From contig NZ_VLKF01000001.1 in the NCBI RefSeq assembly GCF_007994135.1, positions 3,224,001 to 3,288,000 on the forward strand: a stretch of 64,000 nucleotides of DNA, read 5' to 3'. The notes beneath the pieces are model-generated. The model had not been told where the DNA came from and made no database searches. It saw only the letters and a list, made by a program, of their open reading frames with translations. A program made the position numbers and the translations under genes. This stretch comes from Modestobacter roseus (GTDB taxonomy: Bacteria > Actinomycetota > Actinomycetes > Mycobacteriales > Geodermatophilaceae). Shown piece by piece: positions 1 through 7,871 of the stretch (its first letter is position 1; each line of letters starts with the position of its first letter).

Positions 1-652
1 GGCTGATCGCGCGGTACCGGGCCGACGGCGGGATCGCCTGGAAGATCGGGTCCTGCCCGAACAGCGGGTCGTCCGGGAAGTACATCTGGGTGACCAGCCG
101 CTGGGTGAACGCCCGGCCGAACAGGCTGAAGTGGATGTGCGCCGGCCGCCAGGCGTTGTGGTGGTTGCCCCACGGGTAGGCGCCGGGCTTGATGGTGGTG
201 AACTCGTACCGGCCCAGGCTGTCGGTGACGACCCGGCCCAGCCCGTCGAAGTGCGGGTCCAGCGGCGCCGGCCAGTTGTCCACGACGTGCCGGTAGCGGC
301 CGCCGGCGTTGGCCTGCCACACCTCCACCAGCGCGTCGGGCACCGGGCGGCCGTCGCTGTCGAGCACCCGGCCGAACACGATGATCCGCTGCCCCTGCGC
401 CTCCCCGCCCAGGCGCACGGTGAGGTCGGCGTCGGCGGCGGTCACCCGGTCCTCGCCGAGCACCGGGCCGGTCACCTCGGTGAGCCGGTGCGGCAGGTCG
501 ACCGGCGTGCGCAGCGGCGCCCGCAACCCCGTGCTCTTGTACGCGGGGAAGCCGACCGGCGTGCGGGACCCCTCGGGTTCACGCAGGTAACGCGGCAGGA
601 TGAGGGCGCTGCCCTCCGCGGGCCGCGGCGCCCGCGATGTGGTCCCGGTCAT
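1..652 (-). CDS. pcaH: Protocatechuate 3,4-dioxygenase beta subunit, 3' end cut by window edge
   Basis: Intradiol ring-cleaving dioxygenase that opens protocatechuate to beta-carboxy-cis,cis-muconate with non-heme Fe(III), acting with the alpha subunit PcaG. The 217 visible codons start at ATG 652 and run off the left edge, so the C-terminus (about 25 residues by family length) is missing. The four iron ligands are visible: Tyr120 in GGRYRHV, Tyr159 in GAYPWGN, and His172 and His174 in RPAHIHFS. The gene diverges from the iclR regulator across a 68-bp gap holding the proposed operator. PcaG and the rest of the beta-ketoadipate genes are expected further left. Identification is secure; the symbol rests on the beta-subunit HNAWRPAHIHFS signature. 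Confidence 0.93.
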   Translation of the reverse strand, partial: MTGTTSRAPRPAEGSALILPRYLREPEGSRTPVGFPAYKSTGLRAPLRTPVDLPHRLTEVTGPVLGEDRVTAADADLTVRLGGEAQGQRIIVFGRVLDSDGRPVPDALVEVWQANAGGRYRHVVDNWPAPLDPHFDGLGRVVTDSLGRYEFTTIKPGAYPWGNHHNAWRPAHIHFSLFGRAFTQRLVTQMYFPDDPLFGQDPIFQAIPPSARYRAIS

Positions 653-694
653 GTCCGGACCGTACGGCCGGGGATAGGCTCGCACAGCCCTGAC

Positions 695-709
695 TTCCAC
701 TGAGCAGAA
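695..709. promoter_or_regulatory. Proposed IclR-family operator, copy 1 (pcaH/iclR)
   Basis: TTCCACTGAGCAGAA is an imperfect palindrome (TTC--CT-AG--GAA). It lies 43 bp upstream of the pcaH ATG and 12 bp upstream of the iclR GTG, so one site could control both genes. The identical 15 bases recur in front of pobA. IclR regulators bind palindromes of about 14-15 bp, so this is the best candidate site for the adjacent regulator. The repeat is seen directly; binding is inferred. Confidence 0.65.
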
Positions 710-720
710 CGGACGATGCC

Positions 721-1497
721 GTGGCCGGAGGTGCAGCCGCGGCCGGGCGGTCGGTGACCTCCCGGGCGCTCGGCGTGCTCGACGCCTTCGACACCGACCA
801 CCCGCGGCTCACCCTGTCCGAGGTCGCGACCCGGTCGGGCACACCCCTCACCACCACGCACCGGCTGCTCGGCGAGCTGGTCGAGTGGGGTGCACTGGTC
901 CGCCGCCCGGACGGCCGCTACGAGATCGGCCGCAAGCTCTGGGACCTCGGGCTGCTCGCGCCGGTGCAGCTGGAGCTCCGGCAGGTGGCCGCCCCGTTCC
1001 TGCTCGACGTGCACACCGCCACCCGGGACACCGTGCACCTCGCCGTCCGGGAGGGCCTCCGCGCGTTGTACGTCGAGCGGATCTCCGGGCGGGAGTCGGT
1101 GCCGGTCGTCAGCACCGTGGGCAGCCGGCTGCCGCTGCACGCCACCGGCGTGGGCAAGGTGCTGCTGGCCTGCGCGCCCGACGAGGTCGTCGAGCGGGCG
1201 CTGCAGGAGCTCACCCGGGAGACCCGCTACACCGTCGTCGACCCGCGGGCGATCACCCGCGAGCTGGGCGACGTCCGCCGCCGCGGCTGGTCGCGCACCA
1301 CCGAGGAGATGTCCCTGGGCACCGCGTCGGTCGCCGTCCCGGTCACCGTCGACCGGTCCGCCGGCCCGGTCGTCGTCGCCGCGCTGGGCATCGTCGTCCC
1401 CACCCACCGCCGGGACCTCACGCGGCTGGCACCCGTGCTGCAGGTCGCCGCCCGGGGCATCGGGCGGGCCCTCGCCCGGACCGTCGAGTTCCACTGA
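721..1497 (+). CDS. IclR-family regulator of protocatechuate/4-hydroxybenzoate catabolism (PcaR/PobR-like)
   Basis: Transcription factor of 258 residues. An N-terminal winged helix-turn-helix lies at about residues 12-70, with recognition region SEVATRSGTPLTTTHRLL, and an IclR effector domain at about 85-255. It sits between pcaH (divergent) and pobA (same strand, ATG 51 bp after its stop), so it most likely senses protocatechuate or 4-hydroxybenzoate and controls both enzymes. GTG 721 is used because it begins the conserved domain and directly follows the operator. The second operator copy overlaps its own stop codon. Whether it activates (as PcaU and PobR do) or represses cannot be read from the sequence. 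Confidence 0.9.
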   Translation: MAGGAAAAGRSVTSRALGVLDAFDTDHPRLTLSEVATRSGTPLTTTHRLLGELVEWGALVRRPDGRYEIGRKLWDLGLLAPVQLELRQVAAPFLLDVHTATRDTVHLAVREGLRALYVERISGRESVPVVSTVGSRLPLHATGVGKVLLACAPDEVVERALQELTRETRYTVVDPRAITRELGDVRRRGWSRTTEEMSLGTASVAVPVTVDRSAGPVVVAALGIVVPTHRRDLTRLAPVLQVAARGIGRALARTVEFH

Positions 1498-1503
1498 GCA
1501 GAA
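1489..1503. promoter_or_regulatory. Proposed IclR-family operator, copy 2 (pobA)
   Basis: An exact second copy of the 15-mer TTCCACTGAGCAGAA. It overlaps the iclR stop codon (1495-1497) and ends 44 bp before the pobA ATG. A perfect 15-bp match placed just upstream of a second gene of the same pathway is unlikely to be chance, and supports a shared operator for the adjacent IclR protein. Confidence 0.65.
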
Positions 1504-1547
1504 GGCCCGACTCGGCCCGGGGGCGCGACCGGGGCCACACTCGCCCC

Positions 1548-2720
1548 ATGCGGACCCAGGTGGGGATCATCGGAGCCGGCCCGGCGGGGCTGCTGCTGTC
1601 CCGGCTGCTGCAGCTGCGCGGCATCGACACCGTGGTGCTGGAGAACCGGTCGCGGGCCTACGTCGAGGCCCGCATCCGCGCCGGCATCCTCGAGCAGCAC
1701 ACCGTCACCACCCTGATCGACGCCGGGGTGGGCGACCGGCTGCAGCGGGAGGGGATGCCGCACGACGGTGTCCACCTGCAGTACCCCGGCACCCGACACC
1801 ACCTCGACTTCGCCCAGCTGTGCGGCCGGAACGTGTGGCTCTACGGCCAGTCCGAGGTGGTCAAGGACCTCATCGCGGCCCAGCTGGACGACGGCCCGCC
1901 ACTGCTGTTCGAGGTCTCCGACGTCAGCCCCGAGGACGTCGACGGCGACGCCCCGCGGATCCGGTTCACCGACGCCGAGGGGAGGGCGCAGGTGCTCGAG
2001 TGCGACGTCGTAGTCGGCGCGGACGGCTTCCACGGCGTCTCCCGCCCGGTGGTGACCGCCGGCACGTCCGGCCGCACCTGGGAGCGCACCTACCCCTACG
2101 CGTGGCTGGGGATCCTGGCCGACGTCGCGCCGTCGAGCGACGAGCTGGTCTACGCCTGGCACCCCGACGGCTTCGCCCTGCTGTCGATGCGGTCACCGAC
2201 GGTCTCCCGGCTCTACCTGCAGGTCGACCCCACCGAGAAGATCGAGGACTGGTCCGACGACCGGATCTGGGACGGGCTCTCGACCCGGTTCGCCCTCGAC
2301 GGCTGGGAGCTGCAGACCGGCCCGGTGACCGAGAAGTCGATCCTGCCGATGCGCTCGTTCGTCAGCGCGCCGATGCGCCGGGGCCGGCTCTTCCTGGCCG
2401 GCGACGCTGCGCACATCGTGCCGCCGACCGGCGCCAAGGGCCTGAACCTCGCCGTCGCCGACGTCACCCTGCTCGCCACCGCGCTGACCCGGCTGGTGCA
2501 GGAGCAGCGGACCGACCTGGTCGACAGCTACTCCGACCGGGCGCTGGCCCGGGTCTGGCGGTGCACCCACTTCTCCTGGTGGATGACCTCGATGCTGCAC
2601 CGCTCCGGCGACGACTTCGACGCCGAGCTGCAGCTGTCCCAGCTCCGCCGGGTGTGCTCCTCGGAGGCCGCGGCCCGCGAGCTGGCCGAGAACTACACCG
2701 GCCTCCCCGTCGACGCCTGA
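1548..2720 (+). CDS. pobA: 4-hydroxybenzoate 3-monooxygenase
   Basis: Flavoprotein hydroxylase converting 4-hydroxybenzoate to protocatechuate with NAD(P)H and O2, which feeds the dioxygenase PcaH. It has 390 residues, the family length. The FAD-binding GIIGAGPAG is at residues 6-14, the DG motif GADGFHGVSR near residue 160, and the GD motif FLAGDAAHIVPP near residue 285. The C-terminal HFSWWMTSMLH region is typical of PobA. The reading frame stays open far upstream, but ATG 1548 starts exactly at the Rossmann fold and leaves room for the operator at 1489-1503. A 36-bp palindrome follows the stop. Confidence 0.95.
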   Translation: MRTQVGIIGAGPAGLLLSRLLQLRGIDTVVLENRSRAYVEARIRAGILEQHTVTTLIDAGVGDRLQREGMPHDGVHLQYPGTRHHLDFAQLCGRNVWLYGQSEVVKDLIAAQLDDGPPLLFEVSDVSPEDVDGDAPRIRFTDAEGRAQVLECDVVVGADGFHGVSRPVVTAGTSGRTWERTYPYAWLGILADVAPSSDELVYAWHPDGFALLSMRSPTVSRLYLQVDPTEKIEDWSDDRIWDGLSTRFALDGWELQTGPVTEKSILPMRSFVSAPMRRGRLFLAGDAAHIVPPTGAKGLNLAVADVTLLATALTRLVQEQRTDLVDSYSDRALARVWRCTHFSWWMTSMLHRSGDDFDAELQLSQLRRVCSSEAAARELAENYTGLPVDA

Positions 2721-2730
2721 CCTCCCGTCT

Positions 2731-2766
2731 TTCGGCGCCGAAACCCGGCCGGGTTTCGGCGCCGAA
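2731..2766. terminator. 36-bp perfect palindrome after pobA
   Basis: Two 18-base arms with no unpaired centre begin 10 bp after the pobA stop. Each arm contains the smaller palindrome TTCGGCGCCGAA, so the transcript could also fold into two small hairpins. There is no U-tract. The position suggests transcription termination for the pob operon. A protein-binding site cannot be excluded because of the symmetry. Confidence 0.7.
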
Positions 2767-2938
2767 GGCCGGGGTCCGGGGGCTGCTCGACCCTGCTCCG
2801 CCACCCGGTGACGGATCGACGACCTTCTGTCAGACTCTGACCAGCCGAATCGTCCAGCCCGAGTCGACACGTCGACCCCGTTGGCACAGTGACCCCACTC
2901 TCCCGGTGATCTTCGGTGAGATCTGCCTCCGCGCGGCT

Positions 2939-2968
2939 CTGACACGGACCGGTTCGCACCACTAGCTT
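2939..2968 (+). promoter_or_regulatory. Promoter for a leaderless small membrane protein gene
   Basis: CTGACA at 2939-2944 and TAGCTT at 2963-2968 are separated by 18 bp. The -10 box ends 6 bp before the ATG at 2975, so the transcript would begin at or next to the start codon. No Shine-Dalgarno precedes that ATG, which fits leaderless translation, common in actinobacteria. Confidence 0.5.
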
Positions 2969-2974
2969 CCAGTC

Positions 2975-3184
2975 ATGCTCTCGACGCTCTTGACCCTGGC
3001 CGGCGTGCTCGTGGGGCTCCTCGTGCTGCTCACCCTGATCGTGCGGCTCAGTGCCCGGCCGGAGACCCGCGGCCGGACGAGCGCGGCCCGGGCCCCGGGC
3101 TGGGTCGTCGACGCCGGGCAGCCGCACCCGGACGCCTGGTCGCCGCTGTCCCAGACGAGCACCCAGGTCCGCGCCCTCCGCTGA
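2975..3184 (+). CDS. Small single-span membrane protein of unknown function
   Basis: A 69-residue protein with one hydrophobic helix at about residues 4-26, followed by a basic, proline-rich tail of about 40 residues that probably lies in the cytoplasm. No family is recognised. Support for a real gene comes from the well-spaced promoter ending 6 bp before the ATG and from its position between two terminated units. The reading is otherwise weakly supported. Confidence 0.5.
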   Translation: MLSTLLTLAGVLVGLLVLLTLIVRLSARPETRGRTSAARAPGWVVDAGQPHPDAWSPLSQTSTQVRALR

Positions 3185-3314
3185 CCGGCGGGCACCCCCC
3201 GCCCCCTCCCGCGCCGCCGCATCCGCTCCGGGTCCGGCGGCGCCGGTGTCCCGCCTCCCGGCGCGCCGTATCGTGGCCGCCGGCGACGCGCACCCGGAGC
3301 ATGTGGAGGACCCG

Positions 3315-3767
3315 ATGGGAGCCCGCACCACCCGCGGTGCACGGCGACGTGCGTCCGCGCTCGGCGCCGCCGCGGCCCTGGTCCTCCTGCCGGGGTGCTC
3401 CGCCGACGACGCCGCGGAGGTCGCCGGCACCCCGGCCAGCTCCGGCAGCGCAGCCGCGACCGGCGCCGCGGGGGCGTTCCCGCTGCCCGCGGGCTGGCCG
3501 GCCCGGAGCGTGCCGGTTCCGCCGGGTGGCACCACCGAGGACACGTCGGCCGCCGCGGACTCCCCGTCCTTCGTCGTCTTCGACGTCGGCATGGAGGACG
3601 CCATGGCGTTCTACCGCGAGGCCCTCCCCGCCGAGGGCTGGCAGCTGCTCACCGACACCACCGACCCCGTGGCCCTGACCGCCGAGCGGCAGGGCGCGCA
3701 GGTGCTCGTCCTGGGCTCCAGCGACCCCGAGGTGGTCAGCGTGGTGCTCAGCCGGCCAGCGGGCTGA
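3315..3767 (+). CDS. Putative lipoprotein
   Basis: A protein of 150 residues. An arginine-rich N-terminus and hydrophobic core end in the lipobox LLPGC with the lipidated cysteine at residue 28, so it should be anchored on the outer face of the membrane. An Ala/Ser/Gly-rich linker (about 30-55) follows, then a compact domain of about 90 residues. Part of that domain (FDVGMEDAMAFYREALPAEGW) resembles small stress- or solute-binding folds, but I recognise no family. An AGGAG sits 5 bp before ATG 3315. The last 20 bp overlap the convergent GMC oxidoreductase gene. Confidence 0.7.
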   Translation: MGARTTRGARRRASALGAAAALVLLPGCSADDAAEVAGTPASSGSAAATGAAGAFPLPAGWPARSVPVPPGGTTEDTSAAADSPSFVVFDVGMEDAMAFYREALPAEGWQLLTDTTDPVALTAERQGAQVLVLGSSDPEVVSVVLSRPAG

Positions 3768-5406
3768 ACCGGGCCGGGTCGTCGGTCATCAGCTCCGCGG
3801 CCCGCTCGCCGAGCATCACCGCGGTGGCGGCCGGTCCACGGGAGGTCACCCGCGGCATCACCGAGGTGTCCACCACCCGCAGGCCGCGCACCCCGCGCAC
3901 CCGCAGCTGCTGGTCGACCACCGCGCCGGGGTCGCCGTCGGGCCCCATGCGGGCGGTGCCGGCCAGGTGGATGGCGGTGGCCAGGTGCCGCCGGGTCCAG
4001 CGGTCCAGCTCGCGGTCGTCGGCCAGCACGTCGTCGTCCAGGCCGGTCCGGGCCGCCACCAGGGGGGCGAAGGCCGCCGTCCGCAGCAGCTCGGTGGCCA
4101 GGCGCACCACCTCGCGCATGCGGCGCCGGTCGGACTCCTCGGTCAGGTAGCGGTGCTCGATCCGCGGCTGCACCGCCGGGTCGGCGCTGACCAGGCTGAG
4201 CCGGCCCCGGCTGTCCTCCTGCTGCAGCGCCACGGCGAGGAAGAGATCCTCCCGCCGCCGGGCCTGGTCCAGCAGCCGGTGCAGCGAGGCGCCCCGCAGC
4301 GCGCGCAGCGTCGTCACCGGCCGCCGCAGCGCCTCGGCGACCGGGGAGCCGGGGGCGCGGTCCAGCAGCACCCGGCTGAACGGCTTGAGCCAGGGCATCA
4401 CCTCGAGGTCCCCGGGCGTCGGCGAGCCCGCCGACGTGGTGTGCAGCGCGCTGGACAGCGGGAGCAGCCCGCGCGGGGCGGGCAGCCGCTCACGGGGCTG
4501 CCAGGTCAGGTAGAGGTCCGGGTGGTCGGTGAAGTCCGCCCCCACCCCGGGGGCGTGCACGCGCACCGCCACGCCGGCGGCCCGCAGCTGGTCGGCGGGG
4601 CCGATGCCGGAGAGCATCAACAGCTGCGGGGTGGCCACCGCGCCGGCGGCGAGCACCACCTCGTCCGCGTGCACGGCGCCGTGCTCGGTCTGCACCCCGA
4701 CCGCCCGGTCCCCGGCGAACAGCACCGCGGTCACCCGGGTGCCGCCCCGCACGGTGAGCAGCGGTGAGCCGCGCCGCGGGGAGAGGTAGGCCATCGCGGT
4801 GTTCACCCGCACGCCGTCGGCCACGTTGAGCGGCAGCGGGCCGTGCCCGGGTGGTCCGTCGGCGTTCTTGTCCGGCTCGGCCGGGAAGCCCAGCTCCCCG
4901 CAGGCGGCGGCGAACGCCTCGGTGACCGGGTGACCGCCGGCGACCCGGCGCACCGGCATCGGGCCGGAGTCGCCGTGCACGGGCGACCCGGGGTGGTCGG
5001 CGTCGGTCTCGGAGCGCCGGAACGCCGGCAGCACCGCGTCGTAGGACCACAGCTCGTTGCCGTCGGCGGCCCAGCCGTCGAAGTCCGCGCGGGTGCCGCG
5101 CACGAAGTAGGTGCCGTTGACCGCGCTGGAGCCGCCCAGCACCCGGCCGCGGACCACCGGGTAGCTGACGTCCTCGGCCAGCTGCGCGGTGTAGGTCCAG
5201 TTGGCGGGGTGCCCGGGGGTGACCGCCCCCAGGACGGCGGCGTCGCGCAGGGCCGGGGGGAAGTCACCCGGCTGCGGGTGGTCGGCACCGGCCTCCAGCA
5301 CCAGCACCCGCCGCCCGGCGTCGACCAGGCGGGCCGCCAGCGCGCACCCGGCCGACCCGGCGCCCACGACGACGACGTCCCAGTCGCTGTCCGCCGGTCC
5401 GCTCAC
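3748..5406 (-). CDS. mftG: GMC-family FAD oxidoreductase, MftG-like (mycofactocin-associated)
   Basis: Protein of 552 residues. The FAD-binding GAGSAG is at residues 15-20, with GMC signature GGSSAVNGTYFVRG and second signature GAVATPQLLMLSGIGP. The C-terminal catalytic region contains HLAGTARMG. Instead of the usual GNTNAPT segment it reads TSRGPAATAVMLGERAA, which matches the C-terminus I recall for MftG (Rv0697), the dehydrogenase proposed to re-oxidise mycofactocinol. VHGDSGPMPVRR and NVADGVRVNTA also fit that branch. No mft biosynthesis gene is nearby. GTG 5406 is the only start close to the Rossmann fold. GMC is certain; the MftG assignment is from remembered motifs. Confidence 0.75.
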   Translation of the reverse strand: MSGPADSDWDVVVVGAGSAGCALAARLVDAGRRVLVLEAGADHPQPGDFPPALRDAAVLGAVTPGHPANWTYTAQLAEDVSYPVVRGRVLGGSSAVNGTYFVRGTRADFDGWAADGNELWSYDAVLPAFRRSETDADHPGSPVHGDSGPMPVRRVAGGHPVTEAFAAACGELGFPAEPDKNADGPPGHGPLPLNVADGVRVNTAMAYLSPRRGSPLLTVRGGTRVTAVLFAGDRAVGVQTEHGAVHADEVVLAAGAVATPQLLMLSGIGPADQLRAAGVAVRVHAPGVGADFTDHPDLYLTWQPRERLPAPRGLLPLSSALHTTSAGSPTPGDLEVMPWLKPFSRVLLDRAPGSPVAEALRRPVTTLRALRGASLHRLLDQARRREDLFLAVALQQEDSRGRLSLVSADPAVQPRIEHRYLTEESDRRRMREVVRLATELLRTAAFAPLVAARTGLDDDVLADDRELDRWTRRHLATAIHLAGTARMGPDGDPGAVVDQQLRVRGVRGLRVVDTSVMPRVTSRGPAATAVMLGERAAELMTDDPARFSPLAG

Positions 5407-5441
5407 CCCGCCGACGCTAGGCGACGCCGTCCCCCGGCGTC

Positions 5442-6311
5442 TCAGGCCAGCCGCACCGCGTCGTCGCCGGCGGGCTCCACCCGCCCCTCGACGGCCAGCT
5501 TGGCCAGCGTGGCCCGGGTCGACTGGGCGGCGGCCGGCCACACCGCGCGGGGGACGGCGGCGTACACCTGCGCGACGAGCTCGGTCACCGACCGCGGCCC
5601 TCCGGTCAGCGCGGCCAGCAGCTGCTCCTCCCGGTACGCCCGGTGGGCCAGGTAGTACTCGACGACCGCACCGGGGTCCACGGTCAGCTCCGGGCCGTGG
5701 CCGCAGTAGAGCGCGGCCGGGCCGAGGTCGTGCAGCCGGCGCAGCGACGCGAGGTAGGCGAGCACGTCGCCCTCCGGGTGGGTCACCACCGACGTGCCCC
5801 GGCCCAGCACGTGATCGCCCACCAGCACGGCCCCGGAGTCCAGCCGGAAGGCCAGGTGGTCGGCGGTGTGGCCCGGGGTGGGCACCACCTGCAGCGTGGT
5901 CCCGGCCAGCCGGAGCCGCTCCCCCGGCACGAGCACCCGGCCGCGCGGTCCGGCGACCGCCGCCGTCGCCGCGGCCACCGGCGCGTCGAAGTGCCGGCCC
6001 CACGGCTGCGCCGCCTCGGCGTGGTCGCCGTGGTGGTGGGTGACCAGCACCGCCACCACCCGGGCGTCCCGGGCGGTGAGCGCCTCGTGCACCGCGGACA
6101 GGTGGGCAGGGTCGTCGGGGCCCGGGTCGACGACCACCGCCTGCCCGCTGCCGGGCTCGCCCACCAGGTAGGTGTTGGTGCCGTCCAGCGTCATCGGCGA
6201 GGGGTTGGGCGCGAGCACCCGGGTCACCAGCGGCTCGGGCGCCGCGGTGCGGGGCAGCGCCCCCGGCGCGGGCAGCCCCCAGCCCGCCCGGGGGTCCGGC
6301 GGTGCGGTCAT
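5442..6311 (-). CDS. MBL-fold metallo-hydrolase, LACTB2-like
   Basis: A 289-residue metallo-beta-lactamase-fold protein. The metal motif HHHGDH is at residues 92-97, with further ligands in PTPGHTADH, VGDHVLG and YCGHGPEL. A winged-helix-like tail of about 60 residues (about 225-289) is the architecture of the LACTB2 group, whose characterised members include RNases and thioesters hydrolases; the substrate here cannot be told. ATG 6311 was chosen because the frame upstream of it runs into the M23 gene. Thirty-five bp separate it from the downstream GMC gene, so co-transcription is plausible. Confidence 0.85.
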   Translation of the reverse strand: MTAPPDPRAGWGLPAPGALPRTAAPEPLVTRVLAPNPSPMTLDGTNTYLVGEPGSGQAVVVDPGPDDPAHLSAVHEALTARDARVVAVLVTHHHGDHAEAAQPWGRHFDAPVAAATAAVAGPRGRVLVPGERLRLAGTTLQVVPTPGHTADHLAFRLDSGAVLVGDHVLGRGTSVVTHPEGDVLAYLASLRRLHDLGPAALYCGHGPELTVDPGAVVEYYLAHRAYREEQLLAALTGGPRSVTELVAQVYAAVPRAVWPAAAQSTRATLAKLAVEGRVEPAGDDAVRLA

Positions 6312-6324
6312 CGGGGGACGCCGG

Positions 6325-7635
6325 TCAGCAGCCGGAGATGGAGATGCCCCGGGCGCGCAGCCACGGGACCGGGTCCACCTGGCCGCCGTAGAGCGCACCG
6401 CCGGGGTGCACCTCGAAGTGCAGGTGCGGTCCGGTCGACTGGCCCCGGTTGCCGACCTCGGCGATCTGCTCCCCGACCCCGACCCGGTCACCGGCGGAGA
6501 CGAAGTGCCGGTTCACGTGCCCGTACACGGTCACCGCGCCGTCGTCCCCGCGGATGTAGACCGCCAGCCCGAAGCCGGTCGCGGAGCCGGCGCGGACGAC
6601 CGTGCCGGTGGTGGCGGCGTAGATCGGCGTCCCGATCGGCGCGGCGATGTCCACCCCGAAGTGGGTCACGCCCCAGCGGGCCCCGTAGCAGCTGCTGGTC
6701 CGGCCACTGGCCGGGCGCACGTAGCCGTGACCGCCGGGGTCGCCACCGGAGACGACCTCCTGGCGGACGGCCGCGGCCTCCGCCGCCGCCTCGGCCGCCG
6801 CCCGGGCCGCCGCCTCCTCCGCCGCCCGCTGCTGCGCCTGCCAGACCTCGAAGGCGTTTCGCTCGCCCTGCAGCTGGAGCAACCGGACCTGGGCGTCCTG
6901 CAGCTGCTGGTCCAGCGCCGCCTTCTGCGCCACCACCTGGCCCACGGCGCTCTCCTGGGCGGCGAGCTGGGCGTCGGCCTCGAGCTTGGCGGCCGCCGCC
7001 GCGGCCTCGGCGGCGGCGGCCTGGTCACGCGCGGTGCGGGCACCGGCCTCCGCGGCCGCCTGCTGCGCCTCGGCGGCCTGCAGCGCCCCGAGCACGTCGA
7101 GCTGGTGGTCGGCGACGTACTCCAGGACCGCCGCCTTGCGCACCAGTTCGCCCGGCCCCTCGACGTCCAGCAGCGCCGCGGCGCTGCTGAGCGAGCTGCC
7201 GTTCATGTAGGTGTCGCGGGAGAAGTCCGCGATCCGCCCCCGCGCCTCGGTCACCGCGGCGATGGCGGCCGCCAGCTCGCGCATCGCCTGGTCCGCGGCC
7301 GCCTGGGCGAGCTGCCGTGACTCCTCGGCGGCCAGGTAGGCGGTGCCGGCCGCCTCGGCCAGGAACTGCACGCGCTCCAGCTCGGACTCCGCTGCGGCGA
7401 CCAGGGCGGCGATCCGGCCGACCTCGGCAGCCGCCTGGTCCTGGGCCGACTGGGCCTGGCCGAGCTGCTCGTCACTGGGGTTGACCGGCTCGGCGAGCGC
7501 CGGCCCGGTGCCGGCGGCGAGGAGGGCCCCGGTCATGGCCAGGACGAGCAGCCGGGACCGCACTCCCGGTGCCGGACGGCGTCGCGCGGGGGCCGCCGGG
7601 GGTGTGCGGCGGCGGCGCAACGGGTGCTGCGGCAT
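6325..7635 (-). CDS. Secreted M23-family peptidase with N-terminal coiled coil (murein hydrolase/activator)
   Basis: A 436-residue exported protein. The signal peptide (about 1-48) ends in GPALA, followed by an Ala/Glu/Gln-rich coiled coil (about 55-300) and a LytM/M23 domain. Zinc ligands HFGVD (325-329) and HLHFE (404-408) are intact, so the enzyme may be catalytically active rather than only an EnvC/NlpD-type activator. Its expected role is peptidoglycan remodelling outside the membrane. AGGGAG lies 6 bp before ATG 7635. The C-terminus ends ISISGC. The downstream MBL gene begins 14 bp after its stop. Confidence 0.9.
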   Translation of the reverse strand: MPQHPLRRRRTPPAAPARRRPAPGVRSRLLVLAMTGALLAAGTGPALAEPVNPSDEQLGQAQSAQDQAAAEVGRIAALVAAAESELERVQFLAEAAGTAYLAAEESRQLAQAAADQAMRELAAAIAAVTEARGRIADFSRDTYMNGSSLSSAAALLDVEGPGELVRKAAVLEYVADHQLDVLGALQAAEAQQAAAEAGARTARDQAAAAEAAAAAAKLEADAQLAAQESAVGQVVAQKAALDQQLQDAQVRLLQLQGERNAFEVWQAQQRAAEEAAARAAAEAAAEAAAVRQEVVSGGDPGGHGYVRPASGRTSSCYGARWGVTHFGVDIAAPIGTPIYAATTGTVVRAGSATGFGLAVYIRGDDGAVTVYGHVNRHFVSAGDRVGVGEQIAEVGNRGQSTGPHLHFEVHPGGALYGGQVDPVPWLRARGISISGC

Positions 7636-7762
7636 GGTCGCTCCCTGGGGAAGAGGGATGGACGTCGGGCCCAGCGAGAGTCGCACCGCCACCACCAGTC
7701 ACGAAGGCAACACGCGGCGCAGTGGAAACCGCCGCCGGACAACACGAGGTCACCGGTCCGGG

Positions 7763-7780
7763 ACGTCGAGTTGTCGACGT
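7763..7780. promoter_or_regulatory. Inverted repeat upstream of the M23 peptidase gene
   Basis: ACGTCGA-GTTG-TCGACGT, two 7-bp perfect arms around 4 bp, lies about 128 bp before the peptidase ATG in the gap to the ABC transporter gene. It could be a regulator site or part of the 5' UTR. No c-di-AMP riboswitch signature is present in this leader. Confidence 0.35.
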
Positions 7781-7871
7781 GGCGGTCGGTGCACCGGGAT
7801 CCAGCACACCACGGGACCGCTTCCCGGACCCCACCCGGGCGTGTCCGCGCCCCCGTCGTGGGCGCCGCCGT

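Noticed and set aside
7636..7862. c-di-AMP (ydaO) riboswitch in the leader of the M23 peptidase gene
   Set aside because: Such riboswitches often precede actinobacterial cell-wall hydrolase genes, but the conserved core words expected for the class are not present on the minus strand of this leader; only a short inverted repeat is seen.
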